A stretch of DNA of 19,046 nt from JANMEX01 sp031423755 (GTDB taxonomy: Bacteria > Pseudomonadota > Alphaproteobacteria > Rhizobiales > Rhizobiaceae), in the NCBI GenBank assembly GCA_031423755.1, contig JANPGC010000319.1, positions 1-19,046 of the forward strand, read 5' to 3'. Shown here piece by piece: positions 14,467-19,046 of the stretch. How positions within the stretch are numbered: the first letter of the stretch is position 1; every line of letters starts with the position of its first letter. The notes beneath the pieces were generated by a model. It was not told where the DNA came from and made no database searches. It saw nothing but the letters and a program-made list of their open reading frames with translations. Both the position numbers and the translations under genes were made by a program.

Positions 14467-16020
14467 ATGGAAAACCACGCCCTGAGCATTGGCACGATGA
14501 AAACGGACTGCGAAGTTCTGTCCTATCCGCCCGCCGTTGCCGCACTCAAGTCCACCATGAACAGGGCGCTTTCAGGGCCGTTCCCGGCGCTTCTTGCCAG
14601 CGCATCCGAGCCATGGCTTGAAGGGCGTGAGGGCATTGTCCGCATCGACAGTCTCAAACTTGAACTGGCCTATTCAGGCACTTGGGATGAAGCGATTCTG
14701 GCGGGAATGCTGGCGTTGCGTGTGAGCGAAGCGTTGCGCTCGGCACTGGCGTCGCAATCCTCCGGCATCCGGTCCTGGCCCGACCCCGTCAGTTATATGG
14801 CCAGCTACATTGAATGGCAGTTGGGCTTTGCCCACGAGCCATCATGGGCGTTTCCGGATTTTCATGCGCTGCGACTGCTGCCGCCGCTTGAGGCTTCTCT
14901 GGAGATCGTGAAGGCAAGACCAGCGGTTCTGGCGGTTTTGGCGAAGAACGGCAGCCGGACTGGCAATAGCTTCCGCTTTATCGACAGGCTTGGTGAAGAC
15001 GAGGCCCCACGCCTTGTCGCAGCCCTGGCAAGCCGCGCTGAAGTTCAGCAGATCGCTTCCTTCAACAGTGCGGGCAGCGATGTGCTCTTGCGGCTCGTTG
15101 AAGCGCTGGAATCGCTGCAAGACCGTGACATCGATATCCGCATCCTCAAGCTTGCCAGCATTCGTGGCGCATTTGCAGATCCGGAGGAATTCTTGCCGTT
15201 GTTCGGCGCGGCCATTCTGGCGGCAGTTTGCAAAACCATCGAAGAACAATTTCCGGGGCATGAAAGCCGTGGCCGCGATGGTCTAGAGTTCGCGCTCGCC
15301 CGCTCTTCAAAGACCGGAGCCCTGCCATCCCACCTGGTTCAGTTTGCCAAATCCGCATTGCGCAATGAAGGCGGCACAGTGCTTGCTAACACTATTGTTT
15401 CGCTGCTCGAAAGGCGTTCGAAACCCGCTCCGTCAGCGCACGAAAGGCGGGCGGACAAGCCTGACGCTTGGAAGTCGAAGTCTCTCATCCTCAAATCGCC
15501 CTTCGCCGGATTCGCCCTGCTGCTGCCCGACGCCGTGCGCCTGTCGCTCGCCAAGCATCTTGGTCTGAGCTGCATGCGTGAGGTGCTGCTCTCGATCCCG
15601 GACGGGGCGTTTCGTGAGCGGCTTGAAACTGACCCGATGATCGCATCACTGTTTCCGGACGATGAGGACGCTGGTGATCCAAGCTATCCGCCGGTCCCGG
15701 AAACCGGCATCGCGCGTCTCGCCCCGGAATCGCGCGGTTTGATAACAGGCAGGCAGGGCGCGGATGGATGGGGCGACTATCTGCTGGCAAGTTTTGCCAG
15801 CCGGTTGCCCGGCCTGCGCGCCAGCTCGCGCTCCTATCTTCTGCGGCAGTTCCTGCAAATTCAGGGACAGGCAGAAATCTCGGATGACATGATTGTGGTC
15901 ACACTCGACGGGCCGCCGCTGTCGATCATTTTGAAAATGGCAGGCCTGTCTGGCGACCAGATGCGTGTTCCGCACTTGAACAACCGGTTGTTGGTCCTGA
16001 ACATTGGCGGTCTCTCATGA
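14467..16020 (+). CDS. Contractile injection system tape-measure-like protein (Afp14-like)
   Basis: This 517-residue protein is likely the length-controlling tape measure of the eCIS. The N-terminal region has the family pattern: GREGIVRIDSLKLELAYSG, then a WDEAILAGMLALRVSEALRS helix, then an SYMASYIEWQLGFAHEPSWA stretch with PDFHALRLLPPLEAS. The rest is rich in Ala- and Leu-based helices (VLAVLAK, LVAALASRAEVQ, LRLVEALESLQ), and the end has VPHLNNRLLVLNIGG. Position directly before the Afp15-like ATPase matches the Afp14-Afp15 order. At 517 residues it is shorter than many tape measures, which could mean a short particle. ATG 14467 is preceded by a weak AAGG; ATG 14497 is an alternative. The stop overlaps the ATPase ATG. 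Confidence 0.7.
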   Translation: MENHALSIGTMKTDCEVLSYPPAVAALKSTMNRALSGPFPALLASASEPWLEGREGIVRIDSLKLELAYSGTWDEAILAGMLALRVSEALRSALASQSSGIRSWPDPVSYMASYIEWQLGFAHEPSWAFPDFHALRLLPPLEASLEIVKARPAVLAVLAKNGSRTGNSFRFIDRLGEDEAPRLVAALASRAEVQQIASFNSAGSDVLLRLVEALESLQDRDIDIRILKLASIRGAFADPEEFLPLFGAAILAAVCKTIEEQFPGHESRGRDGLEFALARSSKTGALPSHLVQFAKSALRNEGGTVLANTIVSLLERRSKPAPSAHERRADKPDAWKSKSLILKSPFAGFALLLPDAVRLSLAKHLGLSCMREVLLSIPDGAFRERLETDPMIASLFPDDEDAGDPSYPPVPETGIARLAPESRGLITGRQGADGWGDYLLASFASRLPGLRASSRSYLLRQFLQIQGQAEISDDMIVVTLDGPPLSIILKMAGLSGDQMRVPHLNNRLLVLNIGGLS

Positions 16021-18065
16021 ACGCGCCGTCGAGACACAAGTTCGACGCGGCGGACTGGCTTCGCCAAGCCATGATGGTTGTGGCCCTGCGCCTGCGGCAT
16101 GAGGTGGCGCTGACGCGGGCGCTGCGAGGACCGGACCGGCAGGAAGGGTTTCTTGGCCTCTTTTTGTCCGACGATGAAGCCGAGGCGATTCTTGCGGAAG
16201 CATCCGGGATGCTGCGCGCCTCCGGAACGGCCGTGTCAGCGGCGGAGATTGCTGACCTGCAGGAACAGTTGGCGCAAGCGCGGCAGATTGATCCGGACGG
16301 CATCTGGGTCCGTCTCGCCACGCTGTTCGGCCTTGCCGAAGCGGAACTGGATCTGCTGCTCTACGCCGCCGCGCCTGCCATCGATCCGCGTTACGGCCGT
16401 GTCTATGGCTACCTGAATGACGACATGGCCAAGCGGCATCTGACTCCCGCGCTGGCGCTGCGCCTCATGGATCACCATGACATCGATATGCTGACGCTGC
16501 GCAAAATGCTGGCAACCGAGGCGCCGCTGGTGGTCGCGCGGTTGATTGTTCCGGGGCCTGAGCGGCCGTTTGCCGAGTGCCCGCTGCGGGTTGACGAGGT
16601 TGTGCTCAATCGTCTTCTAGGCGATCAAACCGAAGACGCGGCCTTGCAGCCGTTTTACGATTTGCTGGCAGTAGCTGCGGCGCAAAAAACCAGCGGCAGC
16701 GACATCATTCTGGCCGATTGCCCGGTGGGTGTGGACTATGGTCCTCTGGCCGTTGAAACAGCATCAGGGCTGAGCCTGAGCATCATGCTCATCGAACACG
16801 GCAGGTTCGCCGGATTGGACCGGGCAGCGCAGGCAGCGACGCTTGCAGCCTGTCTGCGCGAGGCGCGCTTGCTGGGCGCAATGCCGGTGCTGGCCGGATT
16901 TGACGCAGCAGGCATGGCCGAGCGGCGCGATGCCGCGGCGATGTTGACGGCCCCGCTGCTGCTTGTCACGGCAAGACCGTCGGCATGGCACGATGCGGGC
17001 GTTTGCGCCGGGTTGGCAACGGTCGCGCCGACTGCGCCGCCAGAACGCCGCCGCTTGCTTGACGACCTTCTCGGTGTCGCGCCTGCGATCAGCGACGATG
17101 AGATGCGAAAGCTCAGCGCCATGCCGCACCTTGGCGTGCTGCAACTGGCAAAGCTCATGAAGCGCCACAAACAGCCCGGCACGCTATGGCCAGCAGCGGT
17201 TTCGTTAATGACCGCAAGTCTAGCCGGACTTGCCAGGCAAATGACCTCGCCGCACGCGCTCGACGATCTTGTTCTTCAACCCAAAGCGCTGACGGCCTTG
17301 CGCGGTTTGGTCTCAACCCGGCAGACGTCCTCCATTGTGCTGGATGAGTGGAGGCTGGGCCCTGTAATGGGCAAGCGCGACAGTACTACGGTCCTGTTCA
17401 AGGGGCCGTCCGGCACTGGCAAGACCATGGCCGCCGGGGCAATTGCCAATGAGCTTGGACTCGCTCTGTTTCACGTGGACCTCGCCGGGATGGTGTCGAA
17501 ATACATCGGCGAGACCGAAAAAAACCTCGACCGGCTGTTTGATGCAGCTGCCTCTGCTGATGTGATCCTGTTCTTTGATGAAGCCGACGCGATCTTCGGC
17601 GAGCGCACCGAAATTCAGGATGCCCGTGATCGCTATGCCAATTTGCAGACATCCTACCTGTTGCAGCGGCTGGAGAATTTCGACGGCATTTCGATCCTTG
17701 CGACAAATTTGCAGAAAAACATTGATGAGGCATTCCTGCGCCGCATCGACGTCGTGGTCGATTTTCCGCCGCCCGGCAAGGCCGAGCGCAGGCGTCTGTG
17801 GGACCGCATCCACCTGACGGGCGCGCCCATCGGAGATGACATTGATTTCGATCTGCTGGCGGAGCGCATGGAGCTGACTGGCGCTGAAATCCGCAATTGC
17901 TGGCTGGATGCGGCGCACCGGGCGGCTCAGCGCGGCTCGGCGATCAGCATGGATATCATCCTGCAGGCAATCGGGCGCGAACTGGTCAAGCAGGGCAAAC
18001 CCGTGCGCAAGACGGCCTTTGGCGAGGCCTACGCGCGTCTGCGCATTGACGAGGCGGGGCCATGA
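16017..18065 (+). CDS. AAA+ ATPase (Afp15-like)
   Basis: This 682-residue ATPase is expected to act in assembly of the particle. The AAA+ core lies in the C-terminal third. It has a Walker A GPSGTGKT at residues 463-470, a Walker B VILFFDEAD at 516-524 (catalytic D521 and E522), a sensor-1 ILATNL segment, an FLRRID arginine-finger region at 573-578, and a sensor-2-like TGAEIRN helix. A VSKYIGETEKNLDRLFD stretch fits pore-loop and neighbouring elements. Residues 1-450 form an Ala- and Leu-rich helical region with no recognised catalytic motif, as in eCIS ATPases of this type. ATG 16017 overlaps the preceding stop and the stop overlaps the next ATG. All key ATPase residues are present. Confidence 0.93.
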   Translation: MNAPSRHKFDAADWLRQAMMVVALRLRHEVALTRALRGPDRQEGFLGLFLSDDEAEAILAEASGMLRASGTAVSAAEIADLQEQLAQARQIDPDGIWVRLATLFGLAEAELDLLLYAAAPAIDPRYGRVYGYLNDDMAKRHLTPALALRLMDHHDIDMLTLRKMLATEAPLVVARLIVPGPERPFAECPLRVDEVVLNRLLGDQTEDAALQPFYDLLAVAAAQKTSGSDIILADCPVGVDYGPLAVETASGLSLSIMLIEHGRFAGLDRAAQAATLAACLREARLLGAMPVLAGFDAAGMAERRDAAAMLTAPLLLVTARPSAWHDAGVCAGLATVAPTAPPERRRLLDDLLGVAPAISDDEMRKLSAMPHLGVLQLAKLMKRHKQPGTLWPAAVSLMTASLAGLARQMTSPHALDDLVLQPKALTALRGLVSTRQTSSIVLDEWRLGPVMGKRDSTTVLFKGPSGTGKTMAAGAIANELGLALFHVDLAGMVSKYIGETEKNLDRLFDAAASADVILFFDEADAIFGERTEIQDARDRYANLQTSYLLQRLENFDGISILATNLQKNIDEAFLRRIDVVVDFPPPGKAERRRLWDRIHLTGAPIGDDIDFDLLAERMELTGAEIRNCWLDAAHRAAQRGSAISMDIILQAIGRELVKQGKPVRKTAFGEAYARLRIDEAGP

Positions 18066-18745
18066 CCGAATTCGTCAAGCCGCTGCTCCCCGAAGAAGCG
18101 CCGGAACCGCCGCTGCTGGAACAGGAGAGGCAGGAGGAGGCGCATCAGCGCGCGCGCCAGTCGCTGGCAGGCCAGCAAGGGGCGACACGGATGGCAGAGG
18201 ATGCCGGTCTCGGGCAAAAGCCAGCCATGCCCGCCGCCAGGAAACCGGAGACCAAAAAGCCATTGCATGCCTCCGCTGCACCGAAAGTACTTGCAAAGCC
18301 CAAGTCGCTGTCCACTGCCAAGCCAAAGGCGAAAGCAGTTCCAACCGTCAAGAAGAAAGACGCCGCGCCGCACAAAAAGCAAAAACTTGAAATGCCGGCA
18401 AAGGCGGCTCCCGCGCCAGTCGTCGATAAGGACAGGCTGCTGCGGCAGGCGGCGTTGGTTGAAGCCATTGCCGCCATGCAATCCGGTCCCGATGAATTTG
18501 TTTTTGCAAATGTCTTCGACCTCTACACCAAGGCGCCGGACAAGGAGACTACGGCGGCGGCAACCGTTCTGACGGCCACATTCCTGCGAACGTCCGTCAA
18601 ATCCCGAGCGCCCCTGCTGGAAGCCCTTGCGCCCGCCATGCGGACCTGGCGCGGCTCCAAACTGGCTATTCTTCTTGCCACCAAGCTCGGCAAAGTCATC
18701 GTTGCCAAGCCGCCTGCGCCGCCCGCGCCGCCGCCGGGAGGCTGA
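18062..18745 (+). CDS. Unrecognised protein with basic disordered N-terminal half and helical C-terminal domain
   Basis: I do not recognise a family. Of 227 residues, about 1-120 look disordered: an acidic start (EEAPEPPLLEQERQEEAHQR) and then a long Lys/Ala/Pro stretch (KPETKKPLHA, KPKAKAVPTVKKKD). Residues about 122-212 are a compact helical domain (DRLLRQAALVEAIAAMQSG, FVFANVFDLYTK, TAAATVLTATFLRTS, LLEALAPAMRTW). The end is PPAPPAPPPGG. ATG 18062 overlaps the ATPase stop. A disordered basic tail on a small helical domain next to the ATPase could mark a cargo, chaperone or assembly factor; this is inference only. No signal peptide or transmembrane segment is seen. Confidence 0.8.
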   Translation: MTEFVKPLLPEEAPEPPLLEQERQEEAHQRARQSLAGQQGATRMAEDAGLGQKPAMPAARKPETKKPLHASAAPKVLAKPKSLSTAKPKAKAVPTVKKKDAAPHKKQKLEMPAKAAPAPVVDKDRLLRQAALVEAIAAMQSGPDEFVFANVFDLYTKAPDKETTAAATVLTATFLRTSVKSRAPLLEALAPAMRTWRGSKLAILLATKLGKVIVAKPPAPPAPPPGG

Positions 18746-18747
18746 AG

Positions 18748-19046
18748 ATGGCAGGAGAACCCGCACCCGCAAATGCACCGCCGCAACCCGCGCCGCCTGC
18801 GCCTGTCGCAGCGCCTCCTGCGCCCTCGACAGACACTGGCGCGCCAGCCTCGCAATTTGGCATTCAGCCCAACGGCGATTTCGTCGCCATGCTCGGCGGC
18901 CCGTTGGGGTTCCGGGTGCTTTCTGCCGACATCAAGGCAATGGGCCGCAAAGGCATCGACTTTTCCAAGCGCCCGCAGCCTATCCCGGGCCTGAAGATTG
19001 AAAAGGTCTATGTCTCCAACGAAAAGGCCACACTGCAGGCGGCGCT
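18748..19046 (+). CDS. Unrecognised gene with Pro/Ala-rich N-terminus (3' end outside window)
   Basis: ATG 18748 starts 2 bases after the preceding stop, with GGGAGG 6 bases upstream. The frame is open for 99 codons to the window edge. The first 35 residues are Pro/Ala-rich (MAGEPAPANAPPQPAPPAPV). They are followed by a folded-looking segment, FVAMLGGPLGFRVLSADI, and by GRKGIDFSKRPQPIPGLKIE and KVYVSN. I cannot name a family. A continued role in the same operon is inferred from spacing alone. Confidence 0.7.
   Translation, partial: MAGEPAPANAPPQPAPPAPVAAPPAPSTDTGAPASQFGIQPNGDFVAMLGGPLGFRVLSADIKAMGRKGIDFSKRPQPIPGLKIEKVYVSNEKATLQAA

Noticed and set aside
13929..14621. 230-codon plus-strand frame with His/Ala-rich translation over the Thr/Pro stalk
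   Set aside because: It is an out-of-frame reading of the repetitive stalk and lacks a good ribosome binding site; the 12-residue repeat is coherent only in the frame of the 426-aa gene.
1..19046. Prophage
   Set aside because: Only tail-type genes plus an AAA+ ATPase are present; no head, packaging, integration or lysis gene is seen, though flanks are not visible.

Overview
The window is one continuous, plus-strand gene block. It encodes most of a contractile injection system of the extracellular (phage tail-like, Afp/PVC/MAC-type) class. There are 17 genes, including a sheath gene cut by the left edge and an unknown gene cut by the right edge. Neighbouring genes overlap by a few bases or are separated by no more than 12 bases, so the block reads as one translationally coupled operon. 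I see no capsid, portal, terminase, integrase or lysis gene, and no T6SS membrane-complex gene (TssJ, TssL or TssM type). I also see no tRNA, rRNA, CRISPR array, insertion sequence, internal promoter or terminator. The high-GC, alanine- and proline-rich coding style and codon choice suggest a Proteobacterium, perhaps an Alphaproteobacterium. That is a weak compositional guess, because no phylogenetic marker is present.

Layout: (1) sheath C-terminal half (1-1127), tail tube (1130-1648), a small Afp6/DUF5908-like protein (1651-1845) and a LysM tube-baseplate adaptor (1849-2541). (2) The central spike: a gpD-like hub (2538-3740) and a separate gpV-like OB-fold spike (3737-4216). These are followed by a DUF2169-like protein (4213-5124) and a DUF4150/PAAR-like tip (5126-5518). 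(3) The baseplate wedge: gp25 (5521-5943), gpJ-like (5954-8335) and a gpI-like protein with an NHL-like N-terminal half (8328-10400). (4) Two related surface or fibre candidates. One of 922 aa has a propeller and a collagen-like stretch (10394-13162). One of 426 aa has a Thr/Pro stalk, a 12-residue tandem repeat and a helical C-terminal domain (13174-14454). (5) Assembly genes: a tape-measure-like protein (14467-16020) and an Afp15-like AAA+ ATPase (16017-18065). (6) Two unrecognised genes with long disordered Pro/Ala/Lys regions (18062-18745 and 18748 to the edge).

Working together, the tube is polymerised on the LysM adaptor, hub and spike, and the sheath contracts around it. The gp25, gpJ and gpI-like proteins form the wedge, and the ATPase and tape-measure protein support assembly and length control. 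The most unusual point is a DUF2169 + DUF4150 pair inside an eCIS-type operon. That pair is known mainly as a T6SS tip and effector-loading module. Also notable are two fibre candidates with a shared N-terminal module, a carboxypeptidase-regulatory-like domain in the sheath, and clustered cysteines in several baseplate or surface proteins. No Afp16-like tube terminator, DUF4157 protein or recognised toxin lies inside the window.
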